A stretch of 57,852 nt of DNA from assembly GCA_964387645.1 (NCBI GenBank), contig CAYLYM010000011.1, positions 1-57,852 on the forward strand, written 5' to 3'. This document shows, one piece after another, positions 8,171 to 19,000 of the stretch. The notes under the pieces are model-generated. The model ran no database searches, was not told where the DNA came from, and saw only the letters and a list, made by a program, of their open reading frames with translations. The stretch's first letter is position 1. Every line of letters starts with the position of its first letter. A program made the translations under genes and the position numbers. The stretch is from CAYLYM01 sp964387645 (GTDB lineage Bacteria; Calditrichota; Calditrichia; RBG-13-44-9).

Positions 8171-9223
8171 TTAAGATTTGAGAGGTATTTCTTTCAAAAG
8201 ATTATCACTTAGGACAAATTCTTTCAAAGCAGCAATCCAATCTGGATGATCATTCAAACAGGCAATTATTCTCATTTCCTCGCCGCCATTTTCCAAAAAT
8301 AACGCTCTACTGCGAATTCCAATTTCCTCTAATGTTTCTATACAATCAGTTATGAATGCCGGACACATTACTAATAACCTTTTAACTCCCGATTGAGCCA
8401 GACGAACAATTTCCTCATTCGTATAAGGTTTTAGCCAGGAATCGCTTCCCAATCTGGACTGGAAAGAAACGGAATATTTTTCCCTTGGCAATCTAAGCAT
8501 TTTGGCTAAGGTTCCAGTTGTAATAAGAACTTGGTGTCGGTAACAGGTCTGGTGAGCAGGAGAAGGTGTTGTACAGCATTTCCGAACCTTTAAGCAATGA
8601 TTTCCGGTAGGATCAGTTTTGCGAATATGCCGAATCGGTATCCCGTGATAGCTGAATAATAAATAATCGAAATTCCATGATAGATAATACTGTGCATTAC
8701 TTACTAATGCTTCCAGATAAGCCGGATGATTGTAAAATGGGGGCATTAGCTTTAAACGAATATTAAAATTTATTTTTGAAAGTACTTCCTTTGTTTTCTC
8801 CAATACTGATTCGTATGTGGACATGGCATAATGTGGAAAAAGGGGAATAAGCAAAATTTCATCTACTTTCTCATTTATTAATTTTAAAATTGCACTGTAA
8901 ATGGAAGGATTACCATATCGCATACCTAAAGCTACCGGAAATTCTATCTTATCTTGCAGCAATTTTTCTATTTTTCTGCTTATAACGATCAATGGAGAAC
9001 CCTCTTGCCACCATATTTGTTGATAAGCCTCAGCTGATTTCTTAGAACGGAAAGGCAGGATGAAACCAAAAACGATAAGCTTTCGGAAAAAATAAGGTAT
9101 ATCTAATACTCTCTCGTCCATTAAAAGTTCTTTAAGATATTTACGAACATCTTCTATAGATGGCGAATCAGGAGATCCCAGATTTACCAGTAAAACTCCC
9201 CGTCTGTAATTTCTTTTTCTCAT
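8171..9223 (-). CDS. hemH: Ferrochelatase
   Basis: Inserts ferrous iron into a porphyrin (protoporphyrin IX, or coproporphyrin III in the alternative pathway). The opening RGVLLVNLGSPDSPSIEDVRKYL and the stretch LLFSYHGIPIRHI, which carries the metal-binding His, are diagnostic. The C-terminal part has CPAFITDCIETLEEI, which is also typical. The frame can be extended to a TTG at 9247. I chose the ATG at 9223 because the protein then begins 8 residues before the conserved core, and neither start has a strong ribosome-binding site. No other haem-synthesis gene is nearby. Confidence 0.92.
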   Translation of the reverse strand: MRKRNYRRGVLLVNLGSPDSPSIEDVRKYLKELLMDERVLDIPYFFRKLIVFGFILPFRSKKSAEAYQQIWWQEGSPLIVISRKIEKLLQDKIEFPVALGMRYGNPSIYSAILKLINEKVDEILLIPLFPHYAMSTYESVLEKTKEVLSKINFNIRLKLMPPFYNHPAYLEALVSNAQYYLSWNFDYLLFSYHGIPIRHIRKTDPTGNHCLKVRKCCTTPSPAHQTCYRHQVLITTGTLAKMLRLPREKYSVSFQSRLGSDSWLKPYTNEEIVRLAQSGVKRLLVMCPAFITDCIETLEEIGIRSRALFLENGGEEMRIIACLNDHPDWIAALKEFVLSDNLLKEIPLKS

Positions 9224-9458
9224 ACACCTATATCTACTAAAATTCAACTGTTTTTTTATTTAACTGTTAAATTTATCTAAATGAAATTTAGAGAATATGA
9301 CCCTGCTAACAAAATAGAATATTAAAATCTGAAAAGTTTTTTTATTTTCTGAATTAATTACTAAAAGTTAATAGCTTTGGAGATAGATAAATCTGGTGAA
9401 TCAGTTTATGTTTTATTTTAGTCAAATCGGATTAAAAAATGTGAACATTGGAATGGTC

Positions 9459-9490
9459 AAAAGCCGGTCAAATAAGCTTGACCGGCTTTT
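9459..9490 (-). terminator. Intrinsic terminator, perfect 13-bp stem
   Basis: Arms AAAAGCCGGTCAA (9459-9471) and TTGACCGGCTTTT (9478-9490) pair perfectly around a 6-base loop. Read on the minus strand, it lies about 50 bases after the stop of the SDH-type protease and ends in a T-run, so it probably terminates the CDF-rhomboid-protease unit. The symmetric A/T flanks could let it work in both directions. Confidence 0.85.
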
Positions 9491-9540
9491 AGAATTAAGA
9501 ACACATAATAATATTCGGTTGTTGAGATAAAAATGATTTT

Positions 9541-10374
9541 TTACTCATTTATATGGTGGTTTTGTGTATAGGGTGTTGGTATGTATTGAACCGAAGGTGA
9601 TTTTCTTTGCAAAGGCTGCGGAAAAAGGTTCATAAATTTATAAATTTCGTCGGGTATTTCGGTTGAAACGGGCAAGCCCAGTGCTTTACAGTCATCATAC
9701 ATAAGTGGATAATCATGAGTCCAGTGACCTGTTGCTAACAAATTGGCAATTCTTTCGGCTTTTTCTGGTTCTAATTTCCCATCTAAAATTTCTTTTACAG
9801 TTTGTTTTAATTGGGCAATGGCTTTTTCTGCTACGTCTGCCATTATTAAAGTCTGGTCGTCAGTGTTTTCAATTTTTTTCTTCTTAATAGCTGATAAGAT
9901 AGATGCTGCCGGGTATTGTCCTAATTGTGGATCGACCGGTCCCAGGACAGCATTAGGATCCATAACAATTTCATCGGCGGCTAAAGAAATGAGTGTGCCG
10001 CCTGACATGGCATAATGAGGAACGAAGACAGTAACCTTTGCAGGATGTTTTTTTAATGCCATCGCGATTTGTTTAGCGGCCAGCGCCAAGCCACCTGGAG
10101 TATGGATAATCAGATCTATAGGTATATTCGGATCAGTTAGCTTTATGGCTCGTAAAATTTCTTCGGAATCTTCTATATTTATATATTTCATTACTGGAAA
10201 ACCGAGAAGACTCATAGTTTCTTGTCGGTGGATCAGGGCAATCAACCGACTTTTACGCTTGGCTTCGATGGCCTGCATAAGGCGTAATCTTGATGAAATC
10301 AACATCTTTTGTTTTATAATAGGCTGTAACGCCGAGATCATAAAAAACAACCAGAAGATATCCAGCATATTCAT
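9541..10374 (-). CDS. Membrane-anchored ClpP/SppA-like serine protease (SDH family)
   Basis: A 277-residue protein of the 'serine dehydrogenase proteinase' family, a crotonase/ClpP-fold relative of SppA. There is one N-terminal hydrophobic segment (about residues 4-20). The fold signature IIHTPGG (about 89-95) forms the oxyanion region, and Ser124 in HYAMSGGTLISLAADEI is the likely nucleophile. ADEIVMDPNAVLGPVDPQLG follows, as in SppA-type proteins. An AAGGAG site lies 6 bases before the ATG. It directly follows a rhomboid protease gene on the same strand, 36 bases apart, so the two membrane proteases are probably co-expressed. Substrates are unknown; a role in membrane-protein quality control is inferred. 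Confidence 0.85.
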   Translation of the reverse strand: MNMLDIFWLFFMISALQPIIKQKMLISSRLRLMQAIEAKRKSRLIALIHRQETMSLLGFPVMKYINIEDSEEILRAIKLTDPNIPIDLIIHTPGGLALAAKQIAMALKKHPAKVTVFVPHYAMSGGTLISLAADEIVMDPNAVLGPVDPQLGQYPAASILSAIKKKKIENTDDQTLIMADVAEKAIAQLKQTVKEILDGKLEPEKAERIANLLATGHWTHDYPLMYDDCKALGLPVSTEIPDEIYKFMNLFPQPLQRKSPSVQYIPTPYTQNHHINE

Positions 10375-10410
10375 TTCGTGCTCCTTTATATTTGATTTAC
10401 GTTCAAAATT

Positions 10411-11127
10411 TTACCATGGAAAATATTGATCAACATAAGTTCGGGGCACACGATGTTTTGGCTTTCTGAAAAAGAAAACAAAAATTGCCCCGAGTATAAA
10501 TCCGCCAAAATGAGCCCAAACAGCTACCCCTCCAGCGTTCGAAGGAACCAGAAATAATAAAGTTCCTTCTATGAATTGCATGAAAACCCAGAAACCCAGG
10601 TAGAAAAAGGCCGGGATGACTAAAATTTCCACAAAAATAAAAACAGGCACTAACGTTAAAACCCTTGCTCTGGGATAGAGAATGAAATATGCCCCCATTA
10701 CCCCAGAGATTGCTCCGCTTGCTCCAATGGTCGGAACTGTAGAAGTAGGATTAAGATAAATATGCGTTAAACCTGCTCCAATACCGCACAATATGTAGAA
10801 GATCAAGTAACGAAAATGGCCCATACGGTCTTCCACATTGTCACCAAATATCCAGAGATACCACATATTGCCAATGATGTGGAACCATCCTCCGTGTAAA
10901 AACATGGAAGTGAAAAGGGTGTAAAATTGGGATGGATCAAGGAATTTTTGGACCGATATTAAAGCCAGAAATCGAGCTGGAATAACGCCAAAATATTCAA
11001 ACAACTCCATTAATTCTCCCTGGCTCAAAGAGATTTCAAATAGAAAAATGAGGGAATTTATGATAATAAGCATAATTGTGATAAAAGGAAACGTCCTTGA
11101 GGGAATATCATCTTTCAAAGGAATCAT
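10411..11127 (-). CDS. Rhomboid family intramembrane serine protease
   Basis: A polytopic membrane protease of 238 residues with at least six hydrophobic segments. The catalytic serine is Ser137 in GASGAISG and the catalytic histidine is His206 in AHFGG. Asn87 in HIIGNMWYLW is the usual oxyanion-stabilising position, and the L1-loop sequence precedes it. All key residues are present, so it should be active. AAAGGAG lies 7 bases before the ATG. It sits between the CDF transporter (78 bases upstream) and the SDH-type protease (36 bases downstream). Confidence 0.93.
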   Translation of the reverse strand: MIPLKDDIPSRTFPFITIMLIIINSLIFLFEISLSQGELMELFEYFGVIPARFLALISVQKFLDPSQFYTLFTSMFLHGGWFHIIGNMWYLWIFGDNVEDRMGHFRYLIFYILCGIGAGLTHIYLNPTSTVPTIGASGAISGVMGAYFILYPRARVLTLVPVFIFVEILVIPAFFYLGFWVFMQFIEGTLLFLVPSNAGGVAVWAHFGGFILGAIFVFFFRKPKHRVPRTYVDQYFPW

Positions 11128-11205
11128 CTAATTTCTCCTTTAATAATCAATGATTATATTGTTATATATATAATAAAAAATGAAGGATACATCCAATTCA
11201 GAATG

Positions 11206-12090
11206 TTAAATTAAAGTCTTAGAATCGCACACGCCACATTCGAATTGAAGTGTGACATGGGAAATTTGAAATTTTTCTACTAACCGGTTTTCGATTTGTC
11301 GGAGAAGTTGTGAAGTTTCACTTACTTTCATATCTTCCACCTCTATATGAGCTTCAAAGTGAATTTCCCTTTCATTAAGCCGCCAAACATGAACATGATG
11401 AATATTTTGTATTCCAGGAAAAGACTCTATTTCATTTTTTATATCTGCAAGAGAAATATTTTCTGGACTCCCCATCATAATCATATTCACAGCGGTCTTT
11501 ATGATGGAAAAACTCTCTTTAAGAACATAAAGAGAAATTAAAATGGTTAATACAGGGTCGATCCAGTATATCTGGAAAAAATAGATGAATAAACCACCGG
11601 TGATGACTGCAATACTGGAAATAGCGTCGCTTAATAAATGCAAATAAGAAGCTCTGATGTTCATGTTCTCACGGGCATTCTTCCGAAGGAGAAGTGTTCC
11701 GATAACATTTGCCAGAAAGCCCGCACCAGCAACACCAACCATCAAACCGCCGGCGATGGGATTGGGCGAAATTAAACGAGAATAAGCTGTTTTAAAAAGG
11801 AAGAAACAGATAATGATCAAAGAACTGGCATTGATAACGGCGGCAAGGATTTCAGCACGTTTCATCCCAAAAGTATAATGTTGATTTTTAGGGCGCTCGT
11901 TCAACCGAATGGCTATGTAACTGATAATAACGGCAATTCCGTCGCTAAAATTGTGTAAAGCATCGGAAAGGAGTGAAAGGCTACCCGAAAGTATTCCACC
12001 AATGACATCTGCTATGGTAATCACAAAATTAAGAATCATTGTAATTAATAATCGCCTGAGAGATGAGGTTGTTGAATGACGATGTGCCAC
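11206..12090 (-). CDS. Cation diffusion facilitator (CDF) metal exporter
   Basis: Predicted proton-driven exporter of Zn2+ or similar divalent metal across the inner membrane. The 294-residue protein has six predicted membrane segments. Two HxxxD metal sites are visible: HNFSD (His46/Asp50) in the second segment, and the HLLSD motif in the fifth. Having His/Asp in both positions is typical of Zn-type CDFs. A cytoplasmic C-terminal domain with HHVHVWRLNE follows. The start is GTG with a GAGG site upstream. It is the first gene of a minus-strand set with the rhomboid and SDH-type proteases. Confidence 0.93.
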   Translation of the reverse strand: MAHRHSTTSSLRRLLITMILNFVITIADVIGGILSGSLSLLSDALHNFSDGIAVIISYIAIRLNERPKNQHYTFGMKRAEILAAVINASSLIIICFFLFKTAYSRLISPNPIAGGLMVGVAGAGFLANVIGTLLLRKNARENMNIRASYLHLLSDAISSIAVITGGLFIYFFQIYWIDPVLTILISLYVLKESFSIIKTAVNMIMMGSPENISLADIKNEIESFPGIQNIHHVHVWRLNEREIHFEAHIEVEDMKVSETSQLLRQIENRLVEKFQISHVTLQFECGVCDSKTLI

Positions 12091-12517
12091 TTAATCTACC
12101 TCGCTGTCGCTTAAATCACTTTAATAAAAAATAAATGAAATGATTATTATGGACAAATGTTTTTTATGAAAAAAAACAGGTAAAAATTGAATAAAGATGG
12201 GAATAAAATTATTTACCAACTGTCAAATATAAATTAATAATTCAAATTAAAAAGAATTTATGTAGCTTATGAATTTAACCTATAATATAATATTTTTGAT
12301 CTCTCCTCTAGTTATTCCAAAAAAGTTTATGGTAATTTTCCCAATACCTGTATAATCAATTTATCAGTAAAAGATCTTATGAAAAAATAATATTTTTTTA
12401 TTTAATAAATCAAGTAGCTTATATTTTAAAAATGTTTTAAAGATTCCTGGGTTTATCTTGGAGAAAGGAATTTAAGAGCGCGAAATTGAGTGAATTTATG
12501 CAAAGGAAAAAATTAAA
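12091..12517. other. Divergent promoter region
   Basis: A 427-base AT-rich region between the divergently transcribed CDF gene and the DUF5916 gene. It must contain promoters for both, but I cannot assign -10/-35 elements with confidence. An AAGGAA ribosome-binding site immediately precedes the ATG at 12518. No other feature is seen. Confidence 0.4.
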
Positions 12518-14818
12518 ATGAATCCTCAAATGTATTTTGATATGAGAAATCTATTTGTTTTTATCACTTTTTTTATTTTTTCAATTCTAAAAATGGTAAG
12601 TCTGGCTTCTGAAAATGAAATGATTAGAGATGAGAGAGGAAAACGCATTATTAGATCAACTTACATCACCAGCAAAATAAAAATTGATGGAAAATTCAAT
12701 GAAACAGTCTGGAAGCAGGTACAATTTCAGGGCGATTTTCTGCAAAGAGAGCCGAAAGAAGGTCAACCGGCAACTGAACTTACAGAGGTTGCCATTTTGC
12801 ATAATGATGAATATTTATATATTGGGATAAAATGTTATGATAGCAATCCAGAAAAAATTCTTGCCAGAGAAAGGAGACGGGATGCTTTTATGGAGAATGA
12901 TGATTATTTTGAAATTGTCTTAGATACATATCGAGATCATAGAAATGGATTTTATTTTGTTATTAATCCAACTGGTTGCCGACGGGATGCTACTTTTAGC
13001 GAAGAAGGAAGAAATATGAACAGTGAATGGGATGGAATTTGGGATTGTGGGGTAGAAATTACTCAAGAAGGATGGTTTGCAGAAATAGAAATTCCCTGGA
13101 AAACGCTGCGGTTTGCTGAATCGGACGATCACATCTGGGGAATTAATTTTGCTCGAATGATCCGGAGGAAAAATGAACATGATTTTTGGCAATTAATTTC
13201 ACGCGATGCAGGTCGATATGGTTTTTTCAGATTATCACAAGCTGGGACCCTTGTTGGACTTTCCCATTTAACGGCTGGCGGAAATATCGAGTTTGAGCCT
13301 TATTTGTTAGGCGGAGCTGAAAAAGATGCCGAAACTGATTTTAATGTAAAAACAGTGGATGATATAGGAGTCGATGCTAAAATTAATTTGACTTCAAATT
13401 TAGCTGTAAATTTAACCTGGAACACTGATTTTGCCCAGGTCGAAGCTGACCAGGAACGTATTAATTTATCACGGTTTTCATTATATTTCCCTGAAAAAAG
13501 AGAATTCTTTCTGGATGGTGCAGAAGTTTTTAATTTTGGTGGGCAGAGCATGAGTGGGCGGCGAGGAGGAGAAACCGATGGAATTCGACTCTTTTATTCC
13601 CGACGAATCGGAATTGTTGATGGACACCAACAACCTATTTCCGGTGGTGTAAAAATGATTGGTAAAATAGGTAAGTATCAAGTTGGTATTCTAAATATGC
13701 TAACGGAAAAAACAGTGATTAAAGATGAAGATGATGATTCCCTAGAAACATTTCCAGCAACAAACTTTACTGTTTTAAGGCTGAAAAGAGAGCTTTTAAA
13801 AAGATCAAATGTGGGAATAATGTTCTTAAATCGTCAGTCATTATCTGATAATGATTACCATCGCTCGGTTGGTTTTGATGCTAATTTTCCTTTAACCGAT
13901 CTATTTTCAATAAGTGGCTCATTGGCTGCTACCACAGGACCAGATAAGATAGAAGATAGCACACTTTATCGCATGAATAGAAGAAATTGGGCGGGTAATC
14001 TGTCTCTGGAATATCGGTCTGACTTATGGGATCTTGAACTTTCTCATTTAGATATTCAGGAGAATTTTAATGCAGAAATGGGATTCGTCCGTAGAACAGA
14101 TATTAGAAATACTAGAGCAGAGATAACTTATTCACCACGACCTCGATTTTTGCCTTCAGTTAGACAATTACGATTCAGGTTGTCGGGAGAATATATGACT
14201 GATCACCAAAATATCATGCAGGAAAATAATTATTCAACTTCGTTTGGTATTCGATTCCAGAATAGCGCTTTTCTCTACATTGGACTACGGCGAGAAGCAG
14301 AATTTATTCCATCTGATTGGGAAGTTCGTCCAGGATATATTATTCCTGAAGATACATATTATGGTTGGTCTACTTATGTGTTTTTTTCTTCAGATCGAAG
14401 CAAGGAAATCTCTGGGGGACTAAGAACTGATTATAGTGATTATTATACAGGCAGAAAATTCACGTTTGATCCTGAATTAACTTTATTGAATTTACAAAAA
14501 ACAAGGATTGAAATTGATTTGAATTTTAATAAAGTGTGGTTACCACAGGGATCGTTTAATGCAAAAACATTTGCAAGCCGAATCTACTATTATTTCTCTA
14601 CTAAATTGTATATTAAAGCTTATCTCCAGTGGAAAGATGATAGATTAGCCAATGATGGTAATCAGATATCTTTGGCTAATTTACTCTTGCGTTGGACTTT
14701 CCGTCCCGGAAGCGATTTTTATATCGTTTATAATGATAGACGATTATTTGGTAATGGTGATAGCAAAATTAATAACCGAACAATTATGTTTAAATTAACT
14801 TATTTCTGGAGGAAGTAG
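12518..14818 (+). CDS. DUF5916 outer-membrane protein with N-terminal CBM9-like domain
   Basis: A 766-residue protein. After an N-terminal signal/hydrophobic segment (about residues 10-30), residues about 45-235 form a carbohydrate-binding CBM9-like domain: IKIDGKFNETVWKQ, then LYIGIKCYDSNP, FEIVLDTYRDHRNGFYFVINP and WFAEIEIPWKTLRF. The rest is rich in alternating aromatic/polar strands and ends in FKLTYFWRK, as expected for an outer-membrane beta-barrel. This architecture is common in FCB-group genomes, and its function is not established. It is probably a surface glycan-binding or transport protein (inference). It appears monocistronic, with a gene-poor region downstream. Confidence 0.82.
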   Translation: MNPQMYFDMRNLFVFITFFIFSILKMVSLASENEMIRDERGKRIIRSTYITSKIKIDGKFNETVWKQVQFQGDFLQREPKEGQPATELTEVAILHNDEYLYIGIKCYDSNPEKILARERRRDAFMENDDYFEIVLDTYRDHRNGFYFVINPTGCRRDATFSEEGRNMNSEWDGIWDCGVEITQEGWFAEIEIPWKTLRFAESDDHIWGINFARMIRRKNEHDFWQLISRDAGRYGFFRLSQAGTLVGLSHLTAGGNIEFEPYLLGGAEKDAETDFNVKTVDDIGVDAKINLTSNLAVNLTWNTDFAQVEADQERINLSRFSLYFPEKREFFLDGAEVFNFGGQSMSGRRGGETDGIRLFYSRRIGIVDGHQQPISGGVKMIGKIGKYQVGILNMLTEKTVIKDEDDDSLETFPATNFTVLRLKRELLKRSNVGIMFLNRQSLSDNDYHRSVGFDANFPLTDLFSISGSLAATTGPDKIEDSTLYRMNRRNWAGNLSLEYRSDLWDLELSHLDIQENFNAEMGFVRRTDIRNTRAEITYSPRPRFLPSVRQLRFRLSGEYMTDHQNIMQENNYSTSFGIRFQNSAFLYIGLRREAEFIPSDWEVRPGYIIPEDTYYGWSTYVFFSSDRSKEISGGLRTDYSDYYTGRKFTFDPELTLLNLQKTRIEIDLNFNKVWLPQGSFNAKTFASRIYYYFSTKLYIKAYLQWKDDRLANDGNQISLANLLLRWTFRPGSDFYIVYNDRRLFGNGDSKINNRTIMFKLTYFWRK

Positions 14819-14957
14819 ATAAAATATTCTGAAAGCTTTTAAATAAAACCACAAAGACCCAAAGGTACAAAGATTTTTCGTTAAATAGTTTTGAAATATA
14901 AAATAGCCATAAATATTTATTCGTCATTCTATAATTTTTCAAAGCTTTCATTCTGTT

Positions 14958-15411
14958 TTAATTAACATGCTCAATTATAGCTGCTGTGATATGCTTAATA
15001 ATATCTCCAGGTTTGACAGAACCTCCTTTAATAACTCGTGCAAAAATAACCTCTCGTAGCATATTGTAATTGCCTAATTTTTTTCTTTATTACACAAGCA
15101 GTTTGGTATTTTTACCAATTTGCATAACTTCCAGAATAATCTTATTTCCTATAGCCAGACCATATCCCACCCGGACTTTTCGAATATCAAATGCGCGGAT
15201 GATGATGTTTTCGGCAAATGCACCGTGGCTAAGACCAGGCATCTTTTCTTTCATTTTGTCAATGCTCTCTCCAGCCAGTAACGACACCTGACGATGCCAA
15301 TTTCCCGCATGCGCATCTCCTTGAATTCCATAATCTGTAATCAAATTAGCTTCTGGAATTTCTTTTTTTTACGATGCCTTTTTTAGCGCTGATGCAAATC
15401 GATTCAATATA
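14958..15411 (-). pseudogene. Decayed MOSC-domain gene
   Basis: Pieces of a MOSC-domain protein (a molybdenum-cofactor sulfurase C-terminal type domain) can be read in order on the minus strand. The N-terminal piece IESICISAKKGIVKK (about 15411-15365) is followed by a frameshift in an A8 tract. IPEANLITDYGIQGDAHAG and WHRQVSLLAGESI follow in frame. After QIGK two consecutive TAA stops (15087-15092) interrupt the frame at the point where the family has its conserved Cys residues. The C-terminal piece MLREVIFARVIKGGSVKPGD then resumes in the same frame and ends in EHVN at a TAA (14958-14960). The longest intact piece is 84 codons (15090-15344). Frameshift, stops and loss of the Cys region together show a dead gene. 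Confidence 0.8.
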
Positions 15412-16077
15412 AGCCCATTACAACACCTTCATGAGAATAGATAAACGGTTATTTCATCGTTTGCAATAATTTGTTGGCCTTCTGGCAAACAATAAAACCA
15501 TCGAAAAGAACAATTGAAGTAATCATGTGTGAGTCCTGTTTTTGAAAAACTGAAACCCGATGAATATTATACTTATTTTTTCAAACTATAATCCTTAAAA
15601 ATTGAGTTCGGTTTTCTGGATTCTGGATATTTCACTCAATTTTGCCTCGAAGTGTTGCGGTCAACTGAAGTTCATCCCACTTAATGCCTACAGAACTGGA
15701 TATAATAGATATAGTCCATGAAAGCTGAAACTGGTTTCCGTGAAGTTCAAAGAGCAGGCAACCTCCTTTCCTGGCAAAGAAAAAGGGTTTACCCGGTTCT
15801 TGGCGAATTTTCCAGAAAAGTAAAAGTGAAGTAAAAGTCCTTTATTTAAAACCAGTTAGATAGCTTTTTTAGCCAGAGTATCCAAAGAATGTAACTATTT
15901 AAAGAAATTAGCAAAATCTTTGTGATTCGAAGATATTCTTAAATACAGATTTCAACAGAATAACCTAATATTGTCGGTGTAAGGGGTTCAGAAAAATCGG
16001 TTGCAATTAATATATACCAAACATAAATTTTAAATCATGTATTAAACCAACTGTAAAAATATTGGAGAGGGAATAAA
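15412..16077. other. Gene-poor region upstream of dnaE
   Basis: About 670 bases without an acceptable ORF, between the MOSC remnant and dnaE. On the minus strand just upstream of the MOSC remnant, 15421-15530 gives short broken peptides that I could not identify, so the dead gene may once have been longer or had a neighbour. A GGAGAGG ribosome-binding site for dnaE is at about 16064. The flanks contain phrases such as AATCTTTGTGATTC, of a kind often seen in intergenic DNA, with no clear function. Confidence 0.4.
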
Positions 16078-19000
16078 TTGTCTTCTTATGTTCACTTACA
16101 CAATCACACTCACTACAGTTTGTTAGATGGAGCTATAGATATAAAACGATTATTTAAAAGAGCTATAGAGTTAAAATTAGATACTCTGGCTATTACTGAT
16201 CATGGTAATATGTTTGGTGTATTGGATTTCTATCTGACAGCAAAGAAATATAACATCAAACCTATTATTGGGATGGAAGCTTATGTGGCTCCCGGCTCAA
16301 GGTTTGACAAAAAGGGTGCTGGAAAAGGAGGAAGTAAAGCTGCTTATCATCTGGTTCTTCTCGCAAAGAATCAGACAGGATATAAAAATTTAATGAAGCT
16401 ATCCAGTTTAGCTTACCTTGAAGGTTTTTATTATCGACCAAGAATTGATAAAGACTTATTAAGACAGTATAGTGAAGGACTCATAGCGAGTTCTGCCTGC
16501 ATGAAAGGTGAAATATTTGATAAGTTAAATAATCATAGTAAAGAGGCTGCGATAAAGGCAGTTGAAGAATATTTAGAAATTTTTGGTGATGATTATTATT
16601 TAGAAATTCAGAACCACAATATCCCGGAAGAGGTGGGGTATGAAAATATATATAAATTAGGTAAAGAAATGGGCGTTCCAGTGATTGCTACGAATGATGT
16701 GCATTATCTATTAAGAGAGCATTATGAGTCTCATGATATATTACTGTGTATCCAATCTGGTAAAAATATATCTGATCCAAATCGTATACGCTATAATACA
16801 ACCGAATTATATTTGAAAAGCGTAGACGAAATGTACAAGATGTTTCCTGATAAAACTGATGCTCTGGAACGCACATTAGAAGTTGCTGAAAAATGTAATG
16901 TTGAAATAGAGACAGGCAAACTTTTACTTCCTCGTTTCCCATTGCCCCCTGAGTTTAAGAATATGTCTTTGGATGACTATCTAAGAAAAATTTCTTTCGA
17001 GGGAGCGCAAAAGCTTTATAAACAAGTAACACCTGAGATAACGAATCGATTAGAATATGAATTGGATGTGATAAAACGGATGGGATATGCGGGTTACTTT
17101 CTTATTGTGAAAGATTTTATTGATTTTGCCCGTAGTCGAGACATTCCGGTAGGTTTAGGCAGAGGTTCTGCTGCAGGTAGTCTTGTTGCTTACTGTATTG
17201 GTATTACCAGAGTAGATCCATTACGTTATGGACTTCTCTTTGAACGGTTTTTAAATCCAGAGCGGGTTTCAATGCCCGATATTGATATTGATTTTTGTTT
17301 TGAACGTCGTGAAGAAGTTATTAATTATGTACGAAAAAAATATGGTGAAAAAAACGTAGCACAAATTATAACCTTTGGCACAATGGCGTCTAAGGGCGTA
17401 GTTCGTGACGTAGCTCGGGTATTGGGTATTGAATATGCAAAGGCTGATGCGATATCGAAGATGATTCCTGTTCATCAGGGTAAACCCATGCCATTAGCAG
17501 AGGCTCTGGAGAATTTACCAAGTTTAAAAGAAATGGTCGAAAATGGGGATGAAAAATTCAAACAACTCATGAAACATGCTCTGGTTTTAGAAGGATTGGC
17601 CCGACATGCTTCCATCCATGCAGCGGGTATCATTATTGCACCTGATGATATAACTAATTATGTTCCACTTTACCAGGCTGAAGAAAAAGGCCAAAAGGTT
17701 ATTGCTACACAATTTACTATGACCGGATGCGAAAATATAGGCCTGCTGAAAATGGACTTTTTAGGACTACGAACACTAACGGTTATTCATCATACTATAG
17801 AAATGCTGAGACGAAAGGGAATTGAAATAGATTTAGATAATTTGCCATTAGATGACCCTGAAACTTATGAGATTTTTAGCGAGGGTAACACTGTAGGAAT
17901 ATTTCAATTCGAAAGCTCAGGTATGCAGGAATACTTACGAAAATTGAAACCTAATCGTATTGAAGATTTGATTGCAATGAATGCTTTATATCGTCCTGGG
18001 CCTATGGAGAACATTGATGTATATATTGCCCGCAAATATGGACGAGAAAAAATTGAATACCTTCATCCTAAGTTGGAACCTATCCTGAAAGAGACCCATG
18101 GTATTATTGTTTATCAAGAGCAGGTTATGCGTGTGGCTTCGGAGTTAGCAGGGTTCAGTCTGGGTAAAGCAGACATTTTGCGCCGTGCGATGGGTAAAAA
18201 GAAAAAGGATGTAATGGAAAAGCTTAAAAAGGAATTTATTGATGGTTGTATTAATAATGATATTGATAAAAATACTGCTGAAAAGATTTATGATTTAATA
18301 TATAAGTTTGCCAGTTATGGTTTTAATAAATCCCATGCCACGGCTTATGCTGTGTTGGCTTATCAGACTGCATATTTAAAACGACATTATCCTGCTGAAT
18401 TTATGGCTGCTACTCTGACTTCAGAAATAAATGACAGTTCCCGAATTGTTATATTAATAGAAGAATGCCGACGTATGGGTTTAGAAATTTTACCACCAGA
18501 TGTTAATATATCAGAAGCAGAATTTGTTGTACCAGAACAGGGTAAAATTAGTTTTGGTCTTGCTGCTATAAAAAATGTTGGCAAAGCTGCAATAAAATCG
18601 ATTATTAAAGCAAGAAAAGAATATGGTAAATTCAAAAATATTTATCAATTTCTTCAACATGTAGATTTACGTTCTGTTAATAAAAAAATCTTAGAAGCAC
18701 TTGTTCAAGCAGGTGCTCTCGATTCTTTAGAAGGAAACCGAGCTCAGAAATTTGCAGCGATTGAATCCGCTATTAATTTCGCGCAGAAATACCAAAACCA
18801 GTTTCAAAATAAATCTCAGATCAGTTTGTTTGAGATCCTGGACAACCAGAATGACAGTCAAGAATCCGAAAAATTTTTAAACTATCCTTCTTTACCAGAT
18901 ATTCCTGAGTGGTCGACTCAGGAAAAATTAGAAAGAGAAAAAGAACTTTTAGGATTTTATATTAGTGGCCACCCGCTTGATAAGTATTCCAAAGAAATAG

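Noticed and set aside
14849..14875. Phrase ACCACAAAGACCCAAAGG after the DUF5916 gene as part of a repeat
   Set aside because: It resembles common low-complexity intergenic phrases, but only one copy is seen here and no structure supports it.
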